From Actinoplanes siamensis (GTDB lineage: Bacteria; Actinomycetota; Actinomycetes; Mycobacteriales; Micromonosporaceae), in the NCBI RefSeq assembly GCF_016862395.1, contig NZ_BOMW01000027.1, positions 106,203 to 170,202 of the forward strand: 64,000 nt of DNA. The letters run 5' to 3'. Positions within the stretch are counted from its first letter, which is position 1. Each line of letters begins with the position of its first letter. Made by a program: the position numbers and the translations under genes. This document shows, one piece after another, positions 53,759 through 62,376 of this stretch. A model generated the notes under the pieces. The model worked only from the letters and a program-made list of their open reading frames with translations. It was not told the DNA's origin and ran no database searches.

Positions 53759-54568
53759 TCATGGCACTGGCAGGACGGGGCGCACGGGCGTTTCACCGAC
53801 GAGATAGGGATAGATCGCTTCGACCAAGGCCGGGTCGCGGTAGGCGGTGGCCAGGGTGATCCAGGACAGGAACCCGCCATAGCCGCCGCACAGCGCGCCG
53901 CCGCCGTCACCGCCGCACAGCACGGCCGGGTCGGTGGTGAATTCCGCCCGGTAGGGATCATCGCCGATGACGAGCCCGAAGAAGTTGGGATTCTGGATCA
54001 GCGGGACATCACCGTAGGGCTCGCCGTCAGGGTATTCGTCGCCCCACCGGAACAGCGTGGTCGCTCCGGCACCGCAGTCGTATTCCCACTCGTCCGGCGT
54101 GGGCGGCCGCAGGCCTCGCCACTCCAGCCGGGCCATGACGGACTCGTGGTCGTCGGTGCCGTCATGCTCGGCTGTCAATAGCGAGTCGGTGTCAACCGAG
54201 CGCACAGCGACCAGCCGAGCCGGCAGGGCCGCCCGGCGCCGTGGGGACATCTGTTCGGCCAGGAAGCGGTGGATCGGCTCGGGCACCGAATATTCGGCTA
54301 CCGCCTCCGCGAAGTCTTGCAGTTGGCGAGAGGTGGGAACGAACCGCGCAGGATCGTAACCGAGCTCTACCGTGCCGCCAGGCACCAACGCGTACCGGAT
54401 GCCGTCACGCTCGAACAGCGCCACCCGCCCACTGCGCCCGGCGTAGCCGTGAGCGCTGACCGACACCAGCACAGCCTCGACGGCATGGGCGATAGCGGCG
54501 GCAACGCCGACAGCACCAGCATCGGAGAGGGCCAGCCAGCCATCCACAGTGAGATCGGCATGCGACAT
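53759..54568 (-). CDS. Hypothetical protein with formylglycine-generating-enzyme-like C-terminal part
   Basis: The 269 residues contain RPPTPDEWEYDCGAGATTLFRWGDE in the middle, resembling the conserved core of FGE-sulfatase/SUMF1 proteins. It lacks the full domain and the C-terminal catalytic cysteines typical of true FGE, so an enzymatic role is doubtful. The N-terminal 120 residues are unrecognised. It is convergent with the diguanylate cyclase gene. Confidence 0.6.
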   Translation of the reverse strand: MSHADLTVDGWLALSDAGAVGVAAAIAHAVEAVLVSVSAHGYAGRSGRVALFERDGIRYALVPGGTVELGYDPARFVPTSRQLQDFAEAVAEYSVPEPIHRFLAEQMSPRRRAALPARLVAVRSVDTDSLLTAEHDGTDDHESVMARLEWRGLRPPTPDEWEYDCGAGATTLFRWGDEYPDGEPYGDVPLIQNPNFFGLVIGDDPYRAEFTTDPAVLCGGDGGGALCGGYGGFLSWITLATAYRDPALVEAIYPYLVGETPVRPVLPVP

Positions 54569-54665
54569 GCAGGCATTATGCAGTTCGGCGGCTGATCCGG
54601 AGACGTTGGCGCCGGCCGTCGCGCGGTTGGGGCCGATGGCGGTGATGTCTTCGCCGCGCGGCTGC

Positions 54666-56654
54666 TTATCGACGCCGTTCCCGGTCGTCGTCCGTGTCCG
54701 GGTCGGTGGTGCTGTGGGGCAGGTTGATCAGGCTCAGCACGTGGTGAGCGGTGCTGCCCGCAGGGGCGTACAAGCGAAGCGGGTACGGGCGTCCCTCGCC
54801 GGAGCGTTGGGCCCGATACAGCTCGGCGATGGCGGCGCTGCCGAGGTGGGTGACCGCGGTGAGGTCGACGGTCAGCTCGTGGGTGCCGCCCAGCGTGCGC
54901 CGGTCGAGTTCGGTACCCAGCTCGGCGACGGTGTCGGTGTCGAGCGGGCCGTAGATGGCGATACGGCTGCTCCTAGCGTGCGGCTGATCGAGCATGATCG
55001 TCACCTCGGCCGCCGTGCCGGTCGCGCCCGGACGGCCGTGACTGATCTGCTCGTCCGTGAATAGCTTGGCGGGACGGGACAAGCGCCGCCGCACGGTGGC
55101 CGTCGTGCCGTCATCGGACCGGTCGATGTCGAGGTGGTCGGCGAAGCCTGCGGTCATGGCCAGCCCGAAGCCGTGGCCGGCGCGGAGCTGTTCGTCACCG
55201 GGGCGGGCGCGTTCGCGCCAGCGGCCGTTGTCGGCGACACACAACCGGGCTTCGCCGTCGTTGCGCAGGTAGGCCGTGACGGTCACCGTGACGTCGTCGC
55301 TGTCCGTCCGGGCATGCTCGTAGGCGTTGGTCACCAGCTCCGTGACCGCGTGCGTCAGCGCAAGCCGGTCGCGTTCGCCGGCGCCGTGCAGGGCCAGCCA
55401 GTCCTGGACGGCGGTGCGAGCCATCCTCGCCGTCACTGTGTCGACCGGGCCGCTCAGGTACAGCGGCGGGGGCGGGACGCGCCGTTGCGCGGCGAGCAGG
55501 GTGATGTCGTCGGTGTGCCCTGATTGGCGCACCAGCAGTTCCAGTGTCTGGGTGCTGGCCCGTTCGACCGCCGACAAAGCGGGATCGAAGCCGCGTCCGG
55601 CAACGCTGTCGATGGCGACTTGGGACAGCTCGACGGTGGCTGCGGCCGGGTCACGGCCGGGGCGTTCGATGATGCCGTCGCTGTAGATCAGCACCATGTC
55701 GTCGGCCTCGAGTCGGTCGGTGTCCAAGCGGTAGTCGGCGCCGGTGCCCAGCGGGCCCGAACCGGACAGCGGCAGGTATCGCGCGGACTCGGTGTTGACT
55801 ACCAGTGGGGGTGGGTGCCCGGCCGAGCACCAGGTCAGCGTGCCGTCGGCGGGGTCGAGCGCGGCCAGGCACACGGTCGCGGCGTGGGCCGCCGGAACGC
55901 GGCGGGCCAGCCGGTCGGCCGCGCGGATCGCGCCGAGGAGGTCGCCGGTGTCGTCGAGCCGGTCCTGCAGTACGGTGCGCAGCTGCCCCATCGCGGCGGA
56001 GGCGGCCACGCCGTGGCCCACCACGTCGCCGGCCACGAGCGCGACCCGCCCGTCGGGCAGCGGCACCGCGTCGAACCAGTCCCCGCCCGCCGCGGTGTCC
56101 GCGTCGGCCAGCAGGTAACTGGCCGCGATCTGCACCGAGGGCAGCACTGGAAGCCCGGGTGGTAGCAACTGCTGCTGCAAGGTGCGGATGACGTCGAGTG
56201 CGTGAGCGTAACGCCGTTCCGCCTCGGTCGCGCGGTCCTGGTCGGCCTGGCGGCGCCGGACCTGTTCGGTGACGTCGATGGCGAAGGCCGTGATCCCGGC
56301 GATGGCACCCTCCCCATCCAGGTACGGCTCGACGATGAAGTCCAGGAAGTACTCGCGCCGCCGGTCGTCGGAGTCGCCGACCTGGAACCGCCATTCCCGC
56401 CCGCCCTGGGCCTGGCCGGTCGCGAACACCTTTTCCATCATGGGGCTGATCTGCTGCGCTGCGAACTCCGGGAACAACTCGTGGAAGGTGCAGCCCACGA
56501 CGTCATCTTGGTCGACGAACGACCGGAACGCGGCATTCGCCGCGGTGACCCGCAGTTCCGGGCCCTCATAGGTGGCTATGAGCAGGCTGCTGGCGTCGAA
56601 CCGGTCGCGAATGATGTTCGCTTCCCCGATCCGGCTGTCGGCGTCGTCGTTCAT
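54666..56654 (-). CDS. PAS-PP2C phosphatase-HATPase-STAS stress signalling protein
   Basis: The protein is 662 residues in four domains. PAS (about 20-135, TYEGPELRVTAANAAFRSFV); SpoIIE/PP2C phosphatase (about 160-385, GGDWFDAVPLPDG, VAGDVVGHGVAA, YSDGIIERPG); a serine-kinase-type HATPase (about 395-530, ELVTNAYEHA, VADNG, GHGFGLAMTAG); and a STAS domain (about 555-650). This combines the RsbU, RsbW and RsbV modules of a partner-switching pathway in one chain. It likely controls an alternative sigma factor or development in response to a PAS signal. The ATG at 56654 begins the recognisable PAS domain. Confidence 0.9.
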   Translation of the reverse strand: MNDDADSRIGEANIIRDRFDASSLLIATYEGPELRVTAANAAFRSFVDQDDVVGCTFHELFPEFAAQQISPMMEKVFATGQAQGGREWRFQVGDSDDRRREYFLDFIVEPYLDGEGAIAGITAFAIDVTEQVRRRQADQDRATEAERRYAHALDVIRTLQQQLLPPGLPVLPSVQIAASYLLADADTAAGGDWFDAVPLPDGRVALVAGDVVGHGVAASAAMGQLRTVLQDRLDDTGDLLGAIRAADRLARRVPAAHAATVCLAALDPADGTLTWCSAGHPPPLVVNTESARYLPLSGSGPLGTGADYRLDTDRLEADDMVLIYSDGIIERPGRDPAAATVELSQVAIDSVAGRGFDPALSAVERASTQTLELLVRQSGHTDDITLLAAQRRVPPPPLYLSGPVDTVTARMARTAVQDWLALHGAGERDRLALTHAVTELVTNAYEHARTDSDDVTVTVTAYLRNDGEARLCVADNGRWRERARPGDEQLRAGHGFGLAMTAGFADHLDIDRSDDGTTATVRRRLSRPAKLFTDEQISHGRPGATGTAAEVTIMLDQPHARSSRIAIYGPLDTDTVAELGTELDRRTLGGTHELTVDLTAVTHLGSAAIAELYRAQRSGEGRPYPLRLYAPAGSTAHHVLSLINLPHSTTDPDTDDDRERRR

Positions 56655-56849
56655 GCTCGCAATCCCGCTCCACCGTCGTCGCTTTCCGCCATCACGTACA
56701 GTCAACGCTATCTCGCCGAGCGTGCTCGCCCGTCAGGGGCCGCCTTTGCCGGTGGTAGCAGGTTTCGTGCGGCCGGCGGATTGCTTGGCGCGTGGGTGAA
56801 GCGGGCTCAAGACGCGAGGTGCCCGGCGGCGGGGAAGATGTTCATGTCC

Positions 56850-57335
56850 ACGCCGAGGTCGGCGATGAGTTCCTGAGCGCGGCGCGGACCGATCGCGGAT
56901 CAGCGAACGGCGGTACCCGTTCAGGTCGCGTAGCCGACGGATCGGTTTCGGTGCAACGAAGCTGGACGAGCACATTCCCCGCTCGACGACCTTGGCCAAC
57001 CACACCGCATCAGTTTGTCGGTCTTGGGCCAACCGGGCACGTTCTAGACATGCGTCGCGTTGAGCAGCCAGCACTCGAACCCGTCGGCCTCAAGCAGATA
57101 GAACACCGACTTCCAGTAGTCAGAGGTGGCCACCCAGGTCACGCCCCGTTCGCGCATAGGTCGGCCAGACGCAGCAGCGCCGCGGTGCTGGTGGCGTACT
57201 CGGCGACCTCCTGCCGACGTCGGCCGGCGACCTTCTGCCCCGTGGCTCCCGGGTGCCAGCCGGCGGATCGGTCCACCGGATTCCTTGGCTCGGGTACTCG
57301 ATCGTCCGATATTCCTGGTGATCCGTTGCGGCATG
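56850..57335 (-). mobile_element. Degraded IS110-family transposase
   Basis: On the minus strand the frame reads GVTWVATSDYWKSVFYLLEADGF...NATHV, then a TAG at 57044-57046. NVPGWPKTD follows, then in another frame QTDAVWLAKVVERG and PIRRLRDLNGYRRSLIRDR. This is the conserved DEDD-transposase order of IS110, broken by a stop and a frameshift, so it is inactive. Confidence 0.7.
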
Positions 57336-57367
57336 CCTCTCAGCGGAGATCATCCCGGGAGTTGAGC

Positions 57368-57805
57368 ATGTCGAGTCGCCAGTTCGTCACCTTCGAGGTC
57401 GCCGACCAGTTTTTCGGCGTGGACGTGGACGCCGTGCAGGAGGTGCTGTCGTACAGCGAGTACACGCCGGTGCCGATGGCGCCGAACGCCGTCGGCGGCT
57501 TGTTCAATCTGCGCGGGCAGGTGATCGCCGCGGTGGACCTGCGTGTTCAGTTCGGGTTGCCGCGCCGCGACATGTCCGGCCTCGTGATGAACGTGATCGT
57601 GCGGTACGCCGGCGAGCCGGTGAGCCTCCTGGTGGACCGCATCGGGCAGGTCGCCTATCTGGACGCCCAGTTGTTCGAGGAGCCGCCGGCAACACTGACC
57701 GGCCCGGCACGTGCGCTGGTCACCGGTGCGTACAAGACCGACGGCAGGCTGCTGCTTGTGCTGGACGTCGCCGAATGCGTGAACACCTCCCGCGTCCCGG
57801 CCTGA
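57368..57805 (+). CDS. CheW-domain chemotaxis-type scaffold protein
   Basis: This 145-residue CheW-like protein has SRQFVTFEVADQFFGVDVDAVQEVL, VPMAPNAVGGLFNLRGQVIAAVDLR and SLLVDRIGQV, all hallmark strands. CheW links chemoreceptors to the CheA kinase; no che genes are nearby, so this is a solo copy as seen in other Micromonosporaceae. A GGGAG site precedes the ATG. Confidence 0.88.
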   Translation: MSSRQFVTFEVADQFFGVDVDAVQEVLSYSEYTPVPMAPNAVGGLFNLRGQVIAAVDLRVQFGLPRRDMSGLVMNVIVRYAGEPVSLLVDRIGQVAYLDAQLFEEPPATLTGPARALVTGAYKTDGRLLLVLDVAECVNTSRVPA

Positions 57806-58236
57806 GACCCGTACTCGTAACACCGCGGCTCGCCGGGGGCAGCCTGGCCTTTCGTTTCACGCCGCTCTTGCGAGCAATCGTTGCCGACATGCCGGTCGCT
57901 GTCGTAGATCAGGCGGGGCCAGGCGTCTGTGCGTCCGGGCGACAGGACGCCGTTACCCGCAGCGCACGCCGAGGGCGAGGCCAGGCAGCAAGCACGCGCC
58001 CTGGACTACACCGCCGACGTCACGTCGGCCCTCCTGACTGCGAGTCCATTCGCAAAGTGCGACCTCGCGTCGCAACGGCAGATCCGGATAACGGCTGGCG
58101 GTCCGGTGGCTTGGCGCGTCAGGGTGAGCCGTGATCACTATTCAACGCGTGCGTGTGCGCTGGAGTGCGGCAGCACGTGGAGCACCGGCGGCGAACGTCC
58201 GGCGGGGTCTGTGCAGTCCAGCGGTGCTTCCGCCGT
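57806..58236. other. Gap without a recognisable gene
   Basis: Several short frames overlap here but none has consistent coding character, family similarity or a start with a ribosome-binding site. Confidence 0.4.
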
Positions 58237-58667
58237 CGATGCCAGCCGGTGATGTGGTCATTCACGACGTCCTTGCAGATGAGGCAGCCCGGTACGTGCC
58301 TCATGACGGGGTAGTCAGTGGTGGCCTGGATCAAGCCCGTGAGCTCGACCTCTGGTTGTCCGTGGAGAGCGGGACGCTGGTCGTTGACCGGCTACCGGGT
58401 TGGGCCGCCTATCCGCGGCAGAGTGGCCCGGCCCGTCTCTTCGCGCTCAAGCTTGGGGAGATCGGCCGGTATCGGGCGAACTTCCGGTTCACCTTCACCA
58501 CCTGCGCCTGCAATCCGAGCTGGTACTACGAGGACTGGCTGATGCTCATCGCGAACGGCGAGATGAAGAGTGACGGGTTCGTCTCACACGAGTCCGACCA
58601 TCATGTCGACCACCGCGTCCACCTTTACGGCGGAGCGAGACGGCCGAGCCGGGGACACGGCACGTGA
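58237..58667 (+). CDS. Hypothetical protein, 143 residues
   Basis: The frame has good protein-like character: RLFALKLGEIGRYRANFRFTFTTCACNPSWYYEDWLMLIANGEM, which looks like a beta-sheet with conserved Trp/Tyr/Cys. No family recognised. The N-terminus is uncertain; ATG 58237 is chosen, and further codons upstream are out of place. It lies in a region of mobile-element debris and may itself be a partial or recently moved gene. Confidence 0.5.
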
Positions 58668-58740
58668 GTGCGAGGCTTCGGCCGGCCCGCACAATCGGCA
58701 GATCCGGATACCGAATGCTTATGAGCTGCGGGCCGATGCC

Positions 58741-58845
58741 CGGAAGTGTTCGTGCGGGCGCTGTCGATGGCCGAAGGCCAGCGGCTGCACAAGATCACGC
58801 GGACCGCGAAGAACCCGGTCAAGCTGCGCCGGGCGACCAGTTCCG
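58741..58845 (+). mobile_element. N-terminal fragment of an IS630-family transposase
   Basis: FVRALSMAEGQRLHKITRTAKNPVKLRRA is the typical beginning of IS630-type transposases in actinomycetes. It stops abruptly at a P450 fragment. Confidence 0.6.
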
Positions 58846-58995
58846 CCGAGGACGCCGCGGCGGCGAGCCGGGACCTTGCCGGATATTTCGACACGCTGAC
58901 CGAGCGCAAGCGGACCGAGGCCGGCGTGGGCCTGCTCGACGACCTGGTGGCCGGGCCGCTGCGTGCCGGTGAGCTGAGCCAGGAGGAGGTCTCGG
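58846..58995 (+). pseudogene. Cytochrome P450 fragment
   Basis: SRDLAGYFDTLTERKRTEAGVGLLDDLVAG...GELSQEEV matches the segment between helices G and I of bacterial P450s (typically AYLxxLVxxRRxxPGDDLLSxLV). No ExxR or heme loop follows. Confidence 0.6.
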
Positions 58996-59232
58996 CTCAC
59001 CACCGCATCGACGGCAGAGCACTGAACACGAGATCAACACTTGCCGGCGAAGACGGCGAGCAACGTGAGCGGTGACGCCTGCCGGGGCCGCTGACCAACT
59101 TCGACGGCGTCCTTTGAGCTTGTCCTTGGCTCGCCGGCGAGCGGGAGTCGCTCCGGCTAACCGATGTCGGCTCGGACATCGCAGCACTGACCGCACCCCA
59201 GGCCGATGCACGCGCCCTTCGAGGCCGTACCC

Positions 59233-59829
59233 TCATGCGCTGGTGCGCGTGGGTTCGAGTGTGATGCTGTCGATCGTGGCGTTGGCGATGCGGTTCAGCG
59301 TCTTGGTGTCGACCCCTGCCTTGAGAAGCGCCTCGAGTCCGCGATGTGTGGCGACAACCAGCCCGCCGAGCGCCGCGGAGTCGGCGGCCGGATCGACCTG
59401 CCCGGCACGCTGAGCCTGCTCGACGAGCATACGGCAGCTCTCGAGCAGCGTTTCGTAGGCTGCGAGCGACCGGGCAGCGATGCCCTCGTCCTCCCACGCC
59501 AGTTCGGCGGTGGTCTTGGCCAGCAGGCAGCCACGCCGGTCGGGACACCCATCCGGCGCGGTGAGCCAGGCGCGGAGGCGGTCGAGCGCCTGATCCTCCG
59601 GACCGTCGACCCGGGCCGCGGCGCTCTGGTCGGAGCTGGCGCAGTACTCGTCGAAGATTCGCCGGAACAGGGTCTCCTTGTCTCCGAAGGCGCTGTAGAG
59701 GCTGCCTTTGCTGAGCCCTGTCACGCGGGAGAGATCGTCGACCGAGGTGCCGTGGTAGCCGGTCTCGTTGAACTGCCGCCGCACGGCGATCAGCACTTCG
59801 TGCTCATCGAATTTTCGTGGACGCCCCAT
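59233..59829 (-). CDS. TetR-family transcriptional regulator, partner of SDR
   Basis: The protein has 198 residues. The N-terminal helix-turn-helix (TSVDDLSRVTGLSKGSLYSAFGDKETLF) and the RGCLLAKTTAELAWED core place it near the AcrR/NemR-like branch that regulates quinone- or aldehyde-responsive oxidoreductases. It is divergent from the SDR gene with 80 bp between; two operator-like palindromes lie in that gap, so it most likely represses both genes. The ATG at 59829 begins MGRPRKFD. Confidence 0.88.
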   Translation of the reverse strand: MGRPRKFDEHEVLIAVRRQFNETGYHGTSVDDLSRVTGLSKGSLYSAFGDKETLFRRIFDEYCASSDQSAAARVDGPEDQALDRLRAWLTAPDGCPDRRGCLLAKTTAELAWEDEGIAARSLAAYETLLESCRMLVEQAQRAGQVDPAADSAALGGLVVATHRGLEALLKAGVDTKTLNRIANATIDSITLEPTRTSA

Positions 59830-59850
59830 GTCGGCATGGTACGCCGTTCT

Positions 59851-59862
59851 GAACGATGGTTC
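59851..59862. promoter_or_regulatory. TetR operator copy 1
   Basis: GAAC-GATG-GTTC dyad, within an extended TTCTGAACG context shared with copy 2, between the TetR and SDR starts. Confidence 0.6.
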
Positions 59863-59903
59863 CAAAAAGGTTATGGACGTTCGTTCCAGAATCTGCTTAT
59901 TCT

Positions 59904-59915
59904 GAACGCATGTTC
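59904..59915. promoter_or_regulatory. TetR operator copy 2
   Basis: GAAC-GCAT-GTTC, preceded by the same TTCT as copy 1. It overlaps the SDR start codon, so binding would block translation initiation or transcription directly. Confidence 0.6.
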
Positions 59916-60689
59916 AAAACTCTTGTTCCCGCAGACGTCACCGAGTTCGCCGGCAAGCGCGCGATCGTCACAGGCGGCTCGCGCGGGATCGGCGCGGCCA
60001 TCGTGCAGCGGTTGCTCGACGGAGGTGCGAGCGTCGTCACCACGGCACGCAACGCCACCGACGAGACGCCGAAGGGCGCCACCTTCATTCCGGGAGACAT
60101 CAGCACGCTCGCCGGGGTACGGGCGTTCACCGCGGCAGCGCTGCGCGAGCTCGGCGGTGTCGACATCGTGGTGAACAACGCGGCCGCGGCGCGGACACAC
60201 CTCGGCGGCATCGCGTCCATCCCCGACGAGGAATGGCTCGACGCCCTCGACCTCAACTACCTGTCCGCCGTACGCGTCAACAACGCGCTGCTGCCGGCGC
60301 TGCGCGAGGCGGGGGCGGGCAGCGCGATCGTCAACATCTCCTCCGGGTCAGCGATCCTGCCCGGCCCGGCGCTGGCGCACTACGCCGCCGCGAAGGCCGC
60401 GCTCAACACCTACGGCAAAGCGCTCGCCGCCGAACTCGCGCCGGCCGGGATCCGGGTCACCACGATCATGACCGGCAACGTGCTCACCCCCGGGGCCGAC
60501 GCGATCCGCCAGAACTTCGCCGACGCGATGGGCGTCGAGCTCGCCGCGACCACCGCAGGCATCCCGCTCGGCCGCCCCGGGGACCCGCGTGACATCGCCG
60601 AGGCCGTCGCCTTCCTCGTCTCCGACCGAGCCCAGTGGATCACCGGCGCCAGCCTCAACGTCGACGGCGGCGAGCTCCCCGCCATCTAG
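59910..60689 (+). CDS. Short-chain dehydrogenase/reductase regulated by TetR
   Basis: The 259 residues include TGGSRGIG (~22-29), NNAAAA, and YxxxK in HYAAAKAALNTYGKAL, with the usual VDGG C-terminus. It is an NAD(P)-dependent oxidoreductase of unknown substrate. The ATG at 59910 lies inside an operator palindrome; a longer frame from 59856 would run through both operators and is less likely. Confidence 0.87.
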   Translation: MFKTLVPADVTEFAGKRAIVTGGSRGIGAAIVQRLLDGGASVVTTARNATDETPKGATFIPGDISTLAGVRAFTAAALRELGGVDIVVNNAAAARTHLGGIASIPDEEWLDALDLNYLSAVRVNNALLPALREAGAGSAIVNISSGSAILPGPALAHYAAAKAALNTYGKALAAELAPAGIRVTTIMTGNVLTPGADAIRQNFADAMGVELAATTAGIPLGRPGDPRDIAEAVAFLVSDRAQWITGASLNVDGGELPAI

Positions 60690-60780
60690 CTCCACACCCG
60701 GCCGGCCAAGCGGGCCCAGCCTTCCCTCGCCGGACCCGCGCGGCCGACCGGGGTCGTGCCCGACTCCCGCGCTACGGGCC

Positions 60781-60808
60781 CGCCGAACCGCTGCACCTCA
60801 CCTGCGGC
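60781..60808 (+). repeat. 28-bp exact repeat, copy 2
   Basis: Identical to 53572-53599 but here in the non-coding gap before the small secreted gene. Confidence 0.8.
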
Positions 60809-60952
60809 AGATCCGTATGTCATCAAAGGATGTGCGCTGGGCGCGTCTCCCCCGACCGCCGTAAATCCCATAAAATTTGTGATCATCTGTTTATTTGGGT
60901 GCATGGTGGTCAATGTCTGCGGGACGGTTACCACCACCCAAAGGAGGATTTC

Positions 60953-61342
60953 ATGGCATCGCGAACGCTCAGCGCCGCCGTAGTGCTCGTCGGGACGGCG
61001 GGCGTGACCGCGCTCGCCGCCACCCCGGCCCAGGCCGCGACTCCGTGCGTGCAGAAGATCGCCGTGGTCAACAACGGCGGCTTCGTGATCAACTTCCAGC
61101 TCACCACGCGCACCGGCGAACTGTCCGCGCCCACCGACGACTACCCGATCAACCAGTACCGGGTGGTCGATCTGAACTCGACGCCGTTCGCGCCGGGGTC
61201 CGACGTCCGGCCGCTGGTGCATGCCCAGGCCGGCAACACGGTCGCCGGCAACGTGTTCGTGTCGTTCTGCGACAACGGGCAGACCGCGACGTACACCGCC
61301 AGCGGCACCACCCTCAACTACAGCGTCACGCTGCTGACCTGA
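60953..61342 (+). CDS. Small secreted protein, NNGG family copy B
   Basis: This 129-residue protein has a signal peptide (ending ...AQAA) and a ~100-residue domain with one disulfide-type Cys pair (Cys32 and Cys101 region). Shares VVNNGGFVINFQL, YPINQYR and a YTASGTTLNYSVTLL end with the protein at 41225. An excellent AAGGAGG site precedes the ATG. The ~260 bp upstream are AT-rich for this genome and should carry its promoter. Confidence 0.82.
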   Translation: MASRTLSAAVVLVGTAGVTALAATPAQAATPCVQKIAVVNNGGFVINFQLTTRTGELSAPTDDYPINQYRVVDLNSTPFAPGSDVRPLVHAQAGNTVAGNVFVSFCDNGQTATYTASGTTLNYSVTLLT

Positions 61343-61499
61343 TCCGGAGGCACCCGATGGTTGCGCGTCGCGCGGCGTCCGCCAGCGTGATGCGCAACCA
61401 CAGGTCGCATGAGGATGTCATGGAACGGCGAAGCGTCGAGCCGCCCGCTGCTGGAACGTGTCGGCCCGGTGCGGCCTGCGGCCGAAATCGCGCCAAATC

Positions 61500-61680
61500 C
61501 GCCCGATCGTAGATTTCGACAGCCCCGACTTCTCGCCATCGAGGCCCGCGACCAGTGGGTGGCGTTGCGCGGAGTCCGTTCGAGGGTGTCGACCACGACC
61601 TGTTCGACCTGGTCCAGGGTGATCCGGCCAGGGCGTTGCTCGTCATTGGCGCCGCCTCGCGGCCTTGCGTCGCCGTAGTG
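61500..61680 (-). mobile_element. Internal fragment of an IS630-family transposase
   Basis: The minus frame ITLDQVEQVVVDTLERTPRNATHWSRASMA matches the conserved middle of IS630 transposases; coding character is lost on both sides. With the fragment at 58741 (opposite strand) it may be part of one scattered element. Confidence 0.55.
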
Positions 61681-61702
61681 CTCGGCCGCGGTCGTCGCCG
61701 GC

Positions 61703-62266
61703 TCAGTGACGCCGGAAGGCGTCGACGACGAGGTCGAGCAGTCTGGTGATGCGAGGGTCACTGGCCGTTTCGAGGTGCCACAGGAAGCTGGCCAGGGCGA
61801 TCAGATCCCCGGCCCGCGCGTCCTCGCGAAGCTCACCGGACGCGATGCCCCGCGAGAGCAGCATGTCGATGGCGACCATGGTCCTGTCGTACTGCTGATG
61901 ATGGAGCTCGGCCTGGGTGGCGGCGTCCAGCGCCTGGGCGAGGGCACGCTTCCTCCGCCCGAAGGCCGCGAGGTGGTCCAGCCACGCCCGGAGCGCCTCG
62001 ACCGGAGGGCGCGCGTCGGCGAGGGTCCGGGACGCGGCGAGCAGGTCGGCGAACTCGTCCTGGTAGACCTCCACGAGCAGGGCGCCCCGGGTGGGGAAGT
62101 GCCGGTAGATGGTGCCCTGTCCTACGCCGGCCGCGCGGGCGATCGCTTTCATCGTGGCGTCGCCATCGGCGTCGAGGGCGGCCCGGGCGATCGTGAGGAG
62201 TCGCCTCCGGTTCTTCTCCGCGTCCGCACGCAGGCGTCGTCCCGACTCCGTTCCGGCCTCGGCCAT
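61703..62266 (-). CDS. TetR-family regulator, second SDR pair
   Basis: The 187 residues contain a helix-turn-helix (MKAIARAAGVGQGTIYRHFPTRGALLVEVY) and a ~120-residue ligand-binding domain typical of the TetR SCO1712-like group. It faces an SDR gene with ~110 bp between; two copies of a GGACACGTGTC-type palindrome in that gap are its likely operators. GGGAGGG precedes the ATG at 62266. Confidence 0.87.
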   Translation of the reverse strand: MAEAGTESGRRLRADAEKNRRRLLTIARAALDADGDATMKAIARAAGVGQGTIYRHFPTRGALLVEVYQDEFADLLAASRTLADARPPVEALRAWLDHLAAFGRRKRALAQALDAATQAELHHQQYDRTMVAIDMLLSRGIASGELREDARAGDLIALASFLWHLETASDPRITRLLDLVVDAFRRH

Positions 62267-62319
62267 GGGGCCCTCCCTGTCCTTTTGGTGCCAACTGACA
62301 TCCAGGCGCCGTTGCAATC

Positions 62320-62331
62320 GGACACGTGTCC
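62320..62331. promoter_or_regulatory. TetR operator, copy 1 of second pair
   Basis: GGACACGTGTCC, a perfect 12-bp palindrome between the divergent genes. Confidence 0.65.
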
Positions 62332-62345
62332 ACTTAACCTAAGCG

Positions 62346-62355
62346 GACACGTGTC
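62346..62355. promoter_or_regulatory. TetR operator, copy 2 of second pair
   Basis: GACACGTGTC, within CGGACACGTGTC, centred ~25 bp from copy 1 and 22 bp before the SDR start. Confidence 0.65.
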
Positions 62356-62376
62356 ACCTTACAGCTTGGGGTTCCG

